Assembly: GCA_012845835.1 (NCBI GenBank)
Contig: JABAKD010000036.1
Location: forward strand, 1,698,501-1,762,500
Origin: Undaria pinnatifida
Taxonomy: Eukaryota > Sar > Phaeophyceae > Laminariales > Alariaceae
Direction of reading: 5' to 3'
DNA length: 64,000 bases
Positions 46,391-57,809 of the stretch are shown here, in pieces; the stretch's first letter is position 1; each line of letters begins with the position of its first letter. A program made the translations under genes and the position numbers. Under the pieces are notes generated by a model. That model saw nothing but the letters and a program-made list of their open reading frames with translations, was not told the origin of the DNA and did not search any database.

Positions 46391-46704
46391 TATTTCTGCG
46401 GTAGTAGCTTGGTCGGTGGGTGGTGGGTGGACGTTGGGGGTGCACGTGGGTGGGTAGAACGTGTGGTATAGTTCGTGGGTGCGTGTTCGTGATGGCCCTG
46501 TTATTTTTTTGTTTTTTACGCATCATACCACACTATTTCACTGCTATACTGTTAACTACGCCACCAGTACCACTACTACTGCTCATACCACGGCATCCGC
46601 GGCATGCACGCTGTGCAATGGGTTGTAGACCGCTGGGAAGTGTGGCATCTGATGGAAGAGCTGAGGTAGTCAAGAAGCTCTTGCTAAGGAGTAACAGGAG
46701 CTGG

Positions 46705-47000
46705 AGTTATTGATCGAGGTCCTGCTGCCAAATTGCAAAAGGTTCTTGCCTCCCCTCCTCCTGGGCATTGCATTGGAGCTGTTACGTGTACACCGCCTTC
46801 CCAATGCAACCTATGGGGCAGGACCTCGATCAATAGTATTACTTCCCTATATACAAACCGCCCCCCCTCTTCCTGCATTACATTGGAGCTGTTACGTGTA
46901 CATCGACTTTCCAATGCAACATCCTATGCATAGCTGTGTACTGGAGAGGGAGCCACGGGTTGGGACATGTAAACTGCTGCCGCTACTACTTCTCCTACTG

Positions 47001-47032
<32 letters not shown>

Positions 47033-47470
47033 ACCACTACCGCTACTACTATGCCTATATTATTACTCTTGTAACACAACTACTGGACGATCACAGCAGC
47101 TATTGGAAAGGTAGAAGCTACTGGCCAGGCACAAGTAACATGTATGACGTGGTACCTATGCTGCTACTACTGCTATTAATACTACCACTACTACTGCTAC
47201 TACTACTATTCTTAAATAGCACCACAGCTAGTACTATTCAATCACAACAGTTGACTTATGATGAAATGTAGGAGGTTGCATTGGAAAGGCGGTGCACACG
47301 TAGCAGCTCCATTGCAATGCAGGAAGAGAGGGGGCGGTGTATATATAGAAGTAATACTATTGATCGAGGTCCTACCCATTGCAAAAGGTTCTTGACGATA
47401 CGAGCAAGATACTCATGTACTAATTAACTACAGCTGTGTACTTGAGAGGGAGCCACGGGTTGTGACATGT
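46705..47470. repeat. Nested inverted/direct repeat cluster
   Basis: 'attgatcgaggtcctgc' at about 46,708 is the inverse of 'gcaggacctcgatcaat' at about 46,821, a foldback of about 130 bp. The segment 'gttgcattggaaaggcggtg' to 'gatcgaggtcct' at about 47,273-47,373 is an inverted relative of about 46,755-46,845. 'gagagggagccacgggttg' occurs directly at about 46,943 and 47,446. CTACTA/CTGCTG triplet tracts lie between. The outline suggests foldback-type small elements inserted into or copied from each other. Confidence 0.6.
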
Positions 47471-48630
47471 ACAAAAGGACACTATGCCCAATGCTACTAT
47501 ATTGGGTCAGGAAATGTCATGAGCAAAAATACTGGCAGCAGCGGCAGTGGTTGCAACGTACACATGTACAATCATAGATAGACACGTTCTGCAACTACTG
47601 CTGTTGGTGAGGTAAAAGTAACATGCACGCGGAACCACGGGGTTGAGACATGACCAAACGGTCGCACAACTACACAACTACAAAGAGCAACTTAATATCT
47701 TGGACGGCAATGCAAGGAACGATTGGTAGGTGTCTTGTGTTCAAAGCGAGCTTATATTTATGCCTAATCCAGTCTCCTCCAGCAACACCCCGAGATTGTT
47801 TAGTTTTCATGTATTAAATAGTCACCAGGCGCCCCATCCCCAGTCACCCTCTGTCCGCCGATGCCGGCCAAGTCGCGACAGACATCAGCAGCCCCGACCC
47901 CTCGAAGGCGAGGAAACCCGGCCCCCGTCGCGCGTTCACCAGGCGCACACGTTTCCAGGCAGCTATCGCTGTGGCCGAGGAAGCCAACGAAACGTCGCGT
48001 ATCTGTTGACAGTTTCTTGCTGGGCAAAATATAGGGGACGTGAAACATTGGATATGAGTATTTTCTTGTTCCCTATATTGTCGGCCGACACGGCATACCA
48101 AGCGAGAGAACAGGGACAATTTCGGCACATGATACACCCCTGTCTGCACCCTGCTCGCCGCCGCGAGATCAACGGCGCTCGGCACATGTGTATTGCTGAT
48201 GCTGTATATTGCTCCAGCTGCTGCTGTTGTGCTGCGGCTACAGCTGCTTCTACTGCTGCAACTGTTGAGAGGGTGCGATCAAAACAGAGAAGGTGTTTCG
48301 AGACTGGGCGAGTAGCGGGCGATTTTTTCTCAAACAAAACAGAAAAGAACGAAAATTTATAAAAGCCTATCAAAATTTGCAAAACGATTTGGGGTGTTGC
48401 ATGTGACCTGCTCGTCTCAGGGAGGCGGAACGCAATCCCTTGTTAAATAGAGTCAGCTGAGCGATGTTGAATGCGCCAAGCACCACCACGGAGCTCGGCC
48501 GAGATCCAGACATGCTTCATAATGTACCCATGGCAGGCTAGCTTGCCCCGCGGCCTAAAGTGCGAGAAGAAACCCGCGGGCGCCGGAGAGCAGCGAGCCA
48601 AGAAAGACCAAGAAAATATTTTACATGTAC
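47471..48630. other. Stretch without a supported gene
   Basis: A G+C-rich block at about 47,860-48,010 can be read on the plus strand as a basic 43-residue tail (DISSPDPSKARKPGPRR ... EEANETSRIC) ending in a stop, and also as parts of a 210-codon frame (47,730-48,362). Frame choice is ambiguous and no domain is recognised. CTGCTG-type triplets lie at 48,215-48,265. Confidence 0.3.
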
Positions 48631-49333
48631 ATATACCACACCACACCATACCATACCATACCATATCATACCATACCATACTATATCGCACCTTGTCACA
48701 CCAATCGGAACCGTACCATATCACACCCTGCACCATGATCATCACAAATATGCAAATGACAAGTACAATGATAACGATACTGACAAAACATTGACGACGA
48801 TTCGCAGTGATAAAAATAAAAGAACGACAACGACAAAGACATTGGCACCGATTCGGGGTAAAAATAAACGCATTGACATCCACAAACAACAGTGCTAGTA
48901 CTAAGTGTGACAGAGCTTCTACTACCCCTCTACACCTTAATATAATATGTTGGGGACCGCAATCAGAGGCCGGAAAAGCAACAAGTGCGGTGTTTTCAAC
49001 CGGCGACAACAGGAGGAACGTGCAACAATACAAGCATCATATTGCTGTGCGCCTGTCTTACATCTCCCAACGGTACTGTTCGGACACCTCTCCTACCCCA
49101 GTATATAACCCGAGCTGTTTGGTATGGCCGATGGTGCAATGTCATATAATCATTCCATATAATCATACCATACCATCACGTCATTCATATTCGACCCCCT
49201 TTCCCACTCAAGTCCCACGGGCGGTGGGTCAAGGTTAATTTTCCCACCTTGTACGGCACCCAGTGCACCGGCATTTAGGTGGAGGAATTGACAGCGCTAA
49301 CAGCAGCCCCTCTCTTCACCAACTCCATTCACA

Positions 49334-49490
49334 GGTTGGCGTGACCGTTACTGAACACGTCGCAAAACGATTCAAGGGGTTTCAACGAAGTTGGACAGGG
49401 AGGAGAGGGAGGACAAGTTAGCGTGCCCATTACCGAAACATATGTCAAAATGTTTCGAGGGGTTTCAACGAATTTGGAGGGGGGGGGGAA
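49334..49490 (+). repeat. Degenerate tandem pair of about 85 bp
   Basis: 'gcgtgaccgttactgaacac ... ggggtttcaacgaagttgga' and 'gcgtgcccattaccgaaaca ... ggggtttcaacgaatttgga' lie head to tail, followed by poly-G. Confidence 0.7.
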
Positions 49491-49589
49491 CGACGACACG
49501 TGCTACGGTAGGAGTAGCACTTGTCGGCCAAAAGATGTGTCACCTGACGGCGTTTCTTAACTGAGGAACTATCCAATATCGTTGGAATC

Positions 49590-49628
49590 CTATCTTATCC
49601 TATCCGATCCTATCCTATCTTATCCTAT
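49590..49628 (+). repeat. (TATCC)n microsatellite
   Basis: About eight imperfect TATCC/TATCT pentamers. Confidence 0.8.
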
Positions 49629-49629
49629 T

Positions 49630-50394
49630 TGGGTGGGTTTTTTAGTTCATGAGTCGTGACATGTCTAGGCCATGGGGTTGAACTTCTTTTTATTTATCAA
49701 AGCATGAAAGTCAGGTTCTGGGTGAACTGTACGGTTCCTCAAGTCATGGAAGTGAGTAGCCTCAGAAAAAAATGGTGAACCTCTACCGTACTATTACCCA
49801 TAGTAGCATGCGTCTAACCGTGCACGTAACCACGGCTGGCGATGCGTGATACGATCGAATACGCCAGGAGACGACAGCTTGTCCTGTGACGAGCGGCAGC
49901 CTAGACGCAATATACTAGTTTTAATGTAAGGGCTCCTAAGGTGCAAATAGCTGCCAATTCCTGGCACCTTCGGCTACCTACCACTGGGTACCACATTTTC
50001 GCCAAACCGTTTCTGATCGACGGGGCTCCTTGACTAAGGTCATTGCATACCCGGCCATCGTTACACCAACACTACGATAGTAAAATATTAACATGTATCT
50101 AGGAATGCGAATCGCGTTGCACATGAAATGTTGCTTAAAAAATGCTTCTTTGAGTGAGACAGAGCTACTCAAGTGAGCACTTTCAATTATTCCTCAACTT
50201 CAGGGCGAGCGAGGTATAGAGTATATATTAGTGTAGTCGTTTAGCAGCTGAGAAGCCGCGGACAACTACAGTAAGGTACACCCCTGCCGTACTATTAGTA
50301 CTATTGGTAATACTTCCAACTTTTAGTAGCACGCGTCTGGCGTGGAAAATCGATAAAGTTGCAGCAGCGGCCGGAGAGCCAAGAACGTCGACTA
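49630..50394. other. Gene-free stretch with a weak dispersed repeat
   Basis: 'ccgtactattagtactattgg' and 'gtagcacgcgtctggcgtgg'-type blocks near 50,289-50,345 resemble about 49,790-49,825 and 41,247-41,280. No gene is seen. Confidence 0.4.
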
Positions 50395-50800
50395 TCAAAA
50401 ACGATATCGTCGATAACAGCTATTCGCTATCATGAAAACGATTTTCGACAGACAGTAACTCCGAAAATCAATATCGAAAACGACTATCGAAAAGGGCACA
50501 AGTCGAACATGATTGCCGAAAAGGGAAGTCGAAAACGATTTGTTGAAAAAGATCTCCAGGACGAACGTCGTCGAAACCAATTTTGTAGTCCAATACGATT
50601 GTTGAAAGCAATGATCGAAAACCGACTGCCATACACAGACGATTGCCAATAGTCTACCGGTGCACGGTAATCGAGACTAGTTGGTAGTCTACACGATTAT
50701 CGAAACTGGTTACCTTGCACGATTATCGAAAACGATTGCATGCACGATTATCGCAACTTGATTGCATACAGGAACGTCGAAACCGATAGTCCAAAACGCG
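50395..50800 (+). repeat. Degenerate CGATTATCGAAAAC-type array
   Basis: The word 'cgaaaacgatt' and variants (cgattatcgaaa, cgattgttgaaa, cgactatcgaaa) recur irregularly more than a dozen times, with spacing around 20-30 bp. This suggests an old short-unit array. Confidence 0.65.
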
Positions 50801-50823
50801 TACTGGTATCCGGCGTGTGGTTT

Positions 50824-50887
50824 CACAGCTCAAAGAAATACCTGAGATCAATCGTCACAGCTCAAGGAAATACCTGAGATCAATCGC
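50824..50887 (+). repeat. 32-bp tandem duplication
   Basis: Two copies of a unit starting 'cacagctcaa.gaaatacc' differ at two positions. Confidence 0.9.
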
Positions 50888-50889
50888 TG

Positions 50890-51982
50890 ATTGGAATAAC
50901 TGCCGATACCGTCATCATTGCCACTAACCCTTTTCACCCTATTACAGCACAGCGACCTGTAAAACAATGAATCCGTGATATCAGTCAGCCGTCTAGGACG
51001 AGCGTTCAGCAGCGTGTTGTATGTGTTGTCTTTGCTCTTCACACTAAACAGGTATTTCCCCCCATCGGCATACAGCACATCCAGTGTCCGTGCCGATTCA
51101 TCATCCTACCACTAAGAGAAAGCTTTGTGGCAACAAACTTCGAGACAGACACATATCTGGTACATTGCAAACGCAATGAGCAGATTTGGTCATGCAGTAT
51201 GTACAAGTAGCAGCATGCTGCGTGCGTGTCATACATCTCCCTATGTTGCACTGCGGAGGACGCATCTCTTACGCCAGCAGCTAACAGACCCTTCGTGTGG
51301 CCGGTGGTGCAATCGTCATACTAATTGGACAGTTCCTGTTCCCTCTTAAGCCCAGAGGGATTTGCAGTGGTATACAGTACCCATTTAAAAACCAGCTCGG
51401 GACAAGGCTATTTCGGTGGTATAACAAAAATCTCCCACGTTTGGTCGTACAGGTTACTACCGAGCAAAATGATCCCACACCAATTCCAAGTACGTTGTTC
51501 TAAAGAGACAGGCCGGTTCTCCTGGCCTTTAAGTCACCGAAACGTCTTAAACCGGGGTATCCCAAGGTGGGTATACCTTACTGTATGCATTCACAACATC
51601 GAGCGCAAAAACAAGGCAAGACAACCAGAGGGAATGAAGCAGACTTCACCCCCTAGTAAGCCCTGTACTTGAGAAGGGGAAAAATACAACGGTACTCAGG
51701 CTACTACTGCTGCTCCTCCTGCTGCTGCTGCTTCTGCTACCGCCGCGTGCTACGATAGTGGCATGTATAGAGCATTATATGCACAAAACAAAGATGACTG
51801 GCGGGGCTCCTCAATTAGGCATTTAGACTAACATACTACCTGATTGCGTTGTGTTTTGACAATAGCATTCCTTGTACGAGTATACCTACAGTAGGCCTAG
51901 GGATTGTTCACTGGGTTGCTTGTTGCGATTTTGTCACAAACAGCAGTTCTTAAGTTCGGGATGGACCGCCAAACTGAGTAGC
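50890..51982. other. Gene-free stretch
   Basis: No gene is supported. A CTGCTG-type triplet tract lies at 51,700-51,740. Confidence 0.4.
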
Positions 51983-52171
51983 ATGAGAAAGGCAGGGCGC
52001 ACTTCTATCGCAGAACGCGTCAGGGGCACGCGAGCATTGCCGGGTGATTTTGACATCATCACAAACGACGCCTGCGGTGCCCGAGTAACAAAAAAATCAG
52101 CGAAACTCATGGACCGTTTGAAACCCATGGTTAGCGATAAAAACCAAATGATAACAGTGGACTTATCATAG
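51983..52171 (+). CDS. Small hypothetical protein (62 aa), weak
   Basis: ATG at 51,983, stop at 52,169-52,171. The product is basic and soluble-looking, with mixed composition (MRKAGRTSIAERVRGTRAL ... ITVDLS). It has no membrane segment and no known domain. It is kept only because its composition is more protein-like than neighbouring frames. It could equally be chance or one exon of an unseen gene. Confidence 0.2.
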   Translation: MRKAGRTSIAERVRGTRALPGDFDIITNDACGARVTKKSAKLMDRLKPMVSDKNQMITVDLS

Positions 52172-53837
52172 TGCGAGCGCGCAACATGCGATATTATTGG
52201 TCATGCTGCAAGCGTATCGTGCCACCCCTCGCAAAAACCATTGTCACCCCCCCCAACCTATTAATAGCAGCCATTGTCGCTTCGAGTTGCTGATTCTGTA
52301 GTTGCCAGTTTTTTTCGTCATTTCTTCTCTCTGCAACTATTAATAAGTCCCAACGGGGTTAGCCTCAGGTTTCCATATTCTACGTCGACCGACGCTTACC
52401 TTTAGCAGCAAGATGACAAGCCCTCCCGCCACGAGGACTTCTCCGCGCATTCGACGAATGGAACGGGCAACCCGGGGATGAATCCACGGCGTCCCCGATT
52501 CTCCTACCGCCTGCGAGCACGAGATTCGGGCGGGGTATGTCTGAGCTGGTGACCAGTTCCTGGGTCGCACTCTCGGCCACACACACGTCACAGTCCCACC
52601 AACAGTGCAGTAGATCAGTGCGTAAAACAGAAAGGGACATGTGCTTTTACTATGATAGGCGTAAAAAATTATGGCAAGATTGTTTCTTAAAGGTTAGGGT
52701 CAACATGTCAACATTGCTAGTGCGTACGTTTGTGGCAGGTTAGGTCTGCTGCTTCACCAACGCGGTGTGGTTTGCAGCTCACAGCTGACGCACTCCGTCA
52801 CAAAGACCCCAGTTCACTCTGCCTGGAATTTACTGCAATATGGCGTCAATATCATAATAACTAACAGTTAGTGGCACTAAACAAGTAAAACAGTCACGCC
52901 AAAGACGCCGGCGTGCGCTATTAATAGTCGTGGGCTCAACGAAACGATTCGATCCCGATGTGTCTAATATTTGTGTAATCTCGAGAAGTCATGCTTCTAT
53001 AATAGTTTCAGCAGTGCGATAGGTGTATACATCAAACGACGAAACTGTACAGCCTTGTGCGACGTGCGAGCACGCGAGAAGGATTGATGAGACCTACGTT
53101 ACGCTGACTCGTAAGCTACAGGTGCCTCTGCTGCTATTTATATTATGGTACACGTTTAGCGTCGTACAACGTAGTTACGTACTTGTACAGTAGAACGATG
53201 TGGCTGAGGTACGGTGGTGGCAGTACGGGTCCTCTGTTAAATGATAAGAAAAGCTTAGTTCGGCCCCAGCCTCAATAGCTTATTGGTGCGCCCAAACCAG
53301 CAGTGTTTCTTACACCTGGCATGCAGTTTCTGGTATAATTTGCTCCGATTACTGCCGCTTGACGGTACACGTTTCTTAATCCGGCGTCCCTTATTTCTGC
53401 GGAGAATTCGAACACCGTTTACAATACAATATTCATCACGTTTATGTAAAAACGAGCCTAGCGTCCGTATCTGAAAAAATATTACTACTAGCTGGTTCCG
53501 GAAGAAGCGTAACATTCCACCTTCGGGCGATTAAACAATGAATAAGTAAAAGTTTGATGAAGATATGCATATGACGGCATCAACAAGGGCGACACATTGG
53601 TGAAGCTTGATTTGGCGTGCGAGTTGTAGTTCTCGAGATATGGGCGTTGTTCGTATTACCTGGAGAGGCATTCCGTCAAGTTTCTTTTTGCTATTTTTGT
53701 CTTTGATTTCATGTATTTAGACGATTACTCAGCATTTCGCACGCAAGAACACACAGAGCACAAGACCGATCACTTGCGGCAGTAAAGCGCACACATAGCA
53801 GTAAGAGCCACAGCCTGGGCGCGCTGCGGGAGTGTGG
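52172..53837. other. Gene-free stretch
   Basis: Contains TATTAATA octamers at 52,259, 52,339 and 52,919. No gene or RNA is recognised. Confidence 0.4.
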
Positions 53838-54122
53838 ATGCTGGTACTAAGCATCCTAGTGGTGGTGGGCTGCGCAGTAGTGCAAGTGTCCGCGGCAAAA
53901 GCTGCAGCGATGCCTGTGCCCAAGGAACAAGCTGCAGCGATGTCTTTGCGCGACACACGAGATTGTCGTAGAGTGCACGCCACCCTAAATAAGCAAGGGG
54001 CTGAGGAGGCGCTTAAGGCCGCCAACGAGGGAAAGGAAGGGTTTGAGCTAATAGAAATCACGAGGAAGACGCGTAAGACGCACAGGAACATTGTACGTAT
54101 GGAAACGGCGTTCCTCAGGTGA
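53838..54122 (+). CDS. Candidate small secreted protein (94 aa)
   Basis: The ATG at 53,838 opens a 94-residue frame ending TGA. Residues 1-19 (MLVLSILVVVGCAVVQVSA) form a hydrophobic stretch with small residues at its end, like a signal peptide cleaved near residue 19-20. Little positive charge precedes the core, which is slightly atypical. The remainder is charged and probably helical, with a short internal duplication (two AAAMP/AAAMS segments) and a basic segment RKTRKTHRNIV near the end. It carries one cysteine in the mature part (RDCRR), so disulphide bonding within the monomer is unlikely. No family is recognised. It has no visible introns and lies about 0.7 kb from the left end of the Harbinger element. 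A type II membrane anchor is the alternative reading of the N-terminus. Confidence 0.4.
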   Translation: MLVLSILVVVGCAVVQVSAAKAAAMPVPKEQAAAMSLRDTRDCRRVHATLNKQGAEEALKAANEGKEGFELIEITRKTRKTHRNIVRMETAFLR

Positions 54123-54607
54123 AATTGAGTCATCTCGCATATATCGTGTGATTTTTGTCCTACCGTACGAGTCTGCACGGGGGTGTTCCTGCATGCTTTG
54201 CGCTCAGCAATGACAGCACTATATTAAATTGTTGACTCTTGACGTCAAGGAGCAAGTACGCGTTCAACCGACCGCCGCGACGTACCTTGCACACCGCATG
54301 GCAGCAGCCACGCTAATCGCATCAAAACTCGTCGATCGTCGGTTTTGCACACATGTGGCAAGAATAGTCATTTTCCGGCATTTGTTGCGTTTCCGCCGAA
54401 ACCACTTTTGCACCGTGGTATAAGACGACTTGGAAAACGAAATTTGGTAGGGGTGTTCTTCATGGCCACACAGAAGGACGTCGGTGATGCCTCTTCTTTT
54501 GTCCATATTTTTGGGTCAAAGTTACCTAAAAAAACTGAAAAACGTTACAATGGCCTAATGGTGCGCCAGCTAGCGTTGGGCTGCGAAAACAACTGAGTTA
54601 AATCGAC

Positions 54608-54690
54608 ACACGACGCATATGAAAATACGTGGAAGTGTGGTGAGCTAAAGCTTTACTTTTCCCCATCCGCCGGAGGTTAAAAAAAAAAAA
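54608..54690 (+). repeat. Dispersed repeat shared with 39,745-39,825
   Basis: 'catatgaaaatacgtggaag' followed by 'tgtggtgagc', then 'ctttacttttccccatccgccgga', ending in a poly-A-rich tract (54,678-54,700). Same orientation as the other copy. Confidence 0.6.
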
Positions 54691-54835
54691 GAAAAAAAAG
54701 TTAAAACGTGCCCCCTTAAAGCGAAAAATTGGAAAAAACAGTTCAAAAATAACACGACGTTATTCTTATGGTCAAGAATCAAGAACTACCCTGCCAAAAT
54801 TTCGTTTTCCAACTCGTCTCCTACGAGGGTGCAAA

Positions 54836-54891
54836 GGCCGTTTCTTATAGCATTGGATTCTCATCTTCGATTCCGCCAGAATCCGATTCGG
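54836..54891 (+). repeat. Left terminal inverted repeat of the Harbinger element
   Basis: 56 bp, exact reverse complement of 62,727-62,782. An imperfect subterminal repeat (TTTCTTATAGCGAACGGATT, from 54,922) echoes the first bases and is mirrored near 62,692-62,714. Confidence 0.96.
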
Positions 54892-55110
54892 CAAAATTCG
54901 GGCGGAGAAGGAAGCCCGACCTTTCTTATAGCGAACGGATTTTGTCAGACGGATTTCAGCAGGACTGTCAATTTTTTTTGAAAACAGCGCGCGCAAAACC
55001 CAACACCACACAGCAGCAGCAGCAGCAGCACACAGCAGACCGATATAGACATACAGACGCAGCGCAGAGGCAGCAGACCACACGCAGCAGACCACACAGA
55101 CGTTGCAAAC

Positions 55111-57809
55111 ATGCCGGACCAAGAGGCACCAGAGTCGCTGTTGCTAAGCTACAACAGCCTGGCGGAAGCAGCTATAGAGCATTTTGCAGAGTGCTGTGTT
55201 GGAGGCATGACACAGAAGCAGATACTCATGCAGCTGCAGAGCGTCTGCGCCACCTACGCTTGCCAGGGAGTGAAGCGGAATGCTGGGCTGACTGACTCCA
55301 AGAAGAAGCAGCAAGCCGCGACCAACGCTTACAAGACGCTCGTTGTTCCTGGGTTTTTAGCGTGGATCAAAAACTTGCAAGGCGAGCCCCTCAAGCTGCC
55401 TCGGTGGGTAGACGAGCACATCATGGGCCGCAGCAACGTGAACGGAAAGGGGAGAGGTAAGGCACGCAAGGGTGCAGGGTGGAGAAGGCTGGGCCCATCC
55501 ACTTTTTTTTTTATCTCTAAAAGTGGTACCTAGCTGTGTGTTCCTCCATGAAAAGATTTGGAGTTTTATATACCCAAGAACTTTTTGTTGTGGTCACGAA
55601 CTGCCGAACTGCCGGGTTCTTTTCTGTCACGGGTCCATTTTTTCTCTTTCATCTCTATATAATTCTGTTTCCTCCGTGGCACGTCGTAGGAGAGGTGTGT
55701 TGGTCGTGGTGCAAAAATATGGTGCTCTTCTCCTATGGTCTACAAAGTCTTCTACACCTCACAGCAGAAGTTTTTTTTTTGTCTTGTAGTCTACACCGCA
55801 CGGGTTGTAGAGGGTGTACCGCGCGGCGTGTCGATGTTGCATGTGTAACGTGGAACAAGGACGGTGGTCATGTAGAAAGGTTTAGTTCCGCAGCAAACCA
55901 GCTGCTGAAAATCACGAGTCTGATGATGTTTACTCCTCGGCGTGTCTCCCCTACCCCGTGTTTCAGGCGAGCCGAAGTTGTACAACGACGTCAACAAGGT
56001 CTGGACCAAGCACACAAACGACTACTGCACCATCCGGCGGGACATTATCCCGATATATGACAAGTACGTGCTCATCCCACCGAGCATACGCGTGTCAGGA
56101 TTGTACTCGTTTTTGTATCTTTCTCGATTGGCGTGGGATGCGAAGCGTCCCACGCTGCTCGCGTGCCCTTGTCTCTCAGGTATTAGTCAGTGTACCACCC
56201 ATACGGCGATGGAGGGCGACGCTCTAGCGTGCAGCACATTTTTTTGCAGGAATGCTGCAAGTTCCACAGTACACATAACAGACGGCAACACCGAAGTAGT
56301 GTTGTTGGAAGCGATTTTCAGTTTCCTTGCCGTACCTGACCGGAACCTATTGTAGTTTTAAAAACGTGACCGGAACCTGTTGTAGTTTTAAAATCGATAT
56401 GGCGAGGAGGGGGGCGGTGGCACTTGGTGGATAGATTGCTGAACAACGCTCGTTTGCTCGCACGCCACATCCGATGTCTCACCAAACCCAAGGATGTGAC
56501 TGGAATTTGTCCTCACACCATTTAGCAAATCTCCGTGCCCCATTCTCCGCGCCCCTTGAAAACTAGAGTCGTCGCCTCTCAACCGTCGGGCGTGCCTCCT
56601 TCCGGACAACAGTACTACGACCAGCTATCTGAGCTCTTGGGCGAGCTGTGGGTCTGCCACTGCAGGCAGCAAGGAAAAGAGAGGGAGGCTGTCGACGTGG
56701 AGAAGGAGGATGAAATACTGGCGCCTCGCTCCTCGCCGTCGGCAAGCCCTGAGAACGGGGAGAAGAAGTCACCTTCCGACGGAGGCTCGGAGAAGGGTGC
56801 CGATCCCACGGCGGAGGACGCCAGCGTACAACCTGTGTCGGGGGAAAAGTCGGCCGCAGAGGGGGCGGCGGCGAGCGGTGGTACCGCGGGGGCCGGGAGC
56901 GCGGGTGAGTTGGGGCCCGAGCCGGATGAAGGTTCACCGGATTACCCGAGGTGGCTCGCCCGAAAAGCGGCCATGAACAATGCAGCCGCGGACGCGGGCG
57001 GCCAAAGCGGGGACAGCACTAGCTCTGGGGGCCGCAGTCTTTACCCGGACAGGCCCAGCAACTGGATGCACCCGCTCACCCTTACCTTCTGCTTGTTTGG
57101 GCGGCCGGCCGGGAAGGACGAAGACACAGAGCTCAGTACGTGCAAGGATAGCTCCGGACCTCCGAAGCGCGGCCGGAAAAAGAAGGCAAGCAGCACTCCG
57201 AGCAAGGGTGGAAGCAGCAGCGCGGGAAACTCCGACGAAGGATCCTCGCCTGAGAACCCGTTGCACCCAGGCGCCGTGAGGCAGTTTGTGGGGGCGGGGG
57301 AAGCGCAGAGCCGAGCAAAGGTGAAGAAAGATACGCAGGCTCTACAGCAGAAGGAGTCCCATGCCAACGCGAGGGCGCAATTCCTGCAACAGGCTGTGGA
57401 GCAAACGCAGCTGTCCAGGCAGGTGGCGGCGGCGGTGGAGCGAACATCCGCCGATATTAGCGCTCAGCGGGCGCTCGACGAAGAGGAGGCCTGCCGCAAA
57501 CGCAAGAAGCAGGCCTTGGAAGACCTGGAGGGTGAGCGCCAATATTGCGAACCCGAGGAAGAAGCAGGCCTCAAGGCCAAGATACGGGCTTTGCACAGAA
57601 AGCCCGTCAGCGAATTCACCGCCGCTTACGCCGCCGGTGGTTCCTCCGCCCCCCCGTCTACCGCGGCTACTCCGGTGGTCGCCGCCCTCCCGGGTTTTTC
57701 GCACGACTACAACGGGACGCCGAGGACTGCAGGTGGTGGTGGGGCTACCACAGCGTCGGGGATGGCGGCTTGCTCAGTGGGAGCTCCCAATGCCGTCACA
57801 CGGATTTAG
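55111..57809 (+). CDS. Harbinger companion protein (putative DNA-binding partner), multi-exon
   Basis: Exon 1 runs from ATG 55,111 to about 55,456 (donor GTAAGG). Exon 2 starts after CAG at 55,967 and probably ends at 56,063 (donor GTACGT). The last exon starts after TTTAG at 56,526 and ends TAG 57,807-57,809. The exon 1-2 junction keeps frame. Exon 2 to the last exon does not, unless a small exon is included (for example from the strong acceptor at 56,249), so that part is uncertain. The N-terminal 150 residues are mixed and partly basic, with tryptophans (FLAWIKNL, LPRWVDEH, KVWTKHTN). The middle is acidic and low complexity, with a basic patch PPKRGRKKK like a nuclear signal. The C-terminus (from about 57,300) is a long charged coiled coil. 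In this superfamily the second gene usually encodes a Myb/SANT-like protein that helps the transposase enter the nucleus and bind ends. I infer that role from position and shape; no Myb repeat is clearly visible. Confidence 0.55.

Noticed and set aside
47730-48362. 210-codon frame as a gene
   Set aside because: Cysteine/alanine runs come from a CTG-type triplet tract, and a competing frame over the G+C-rich block looks equally protein-like.
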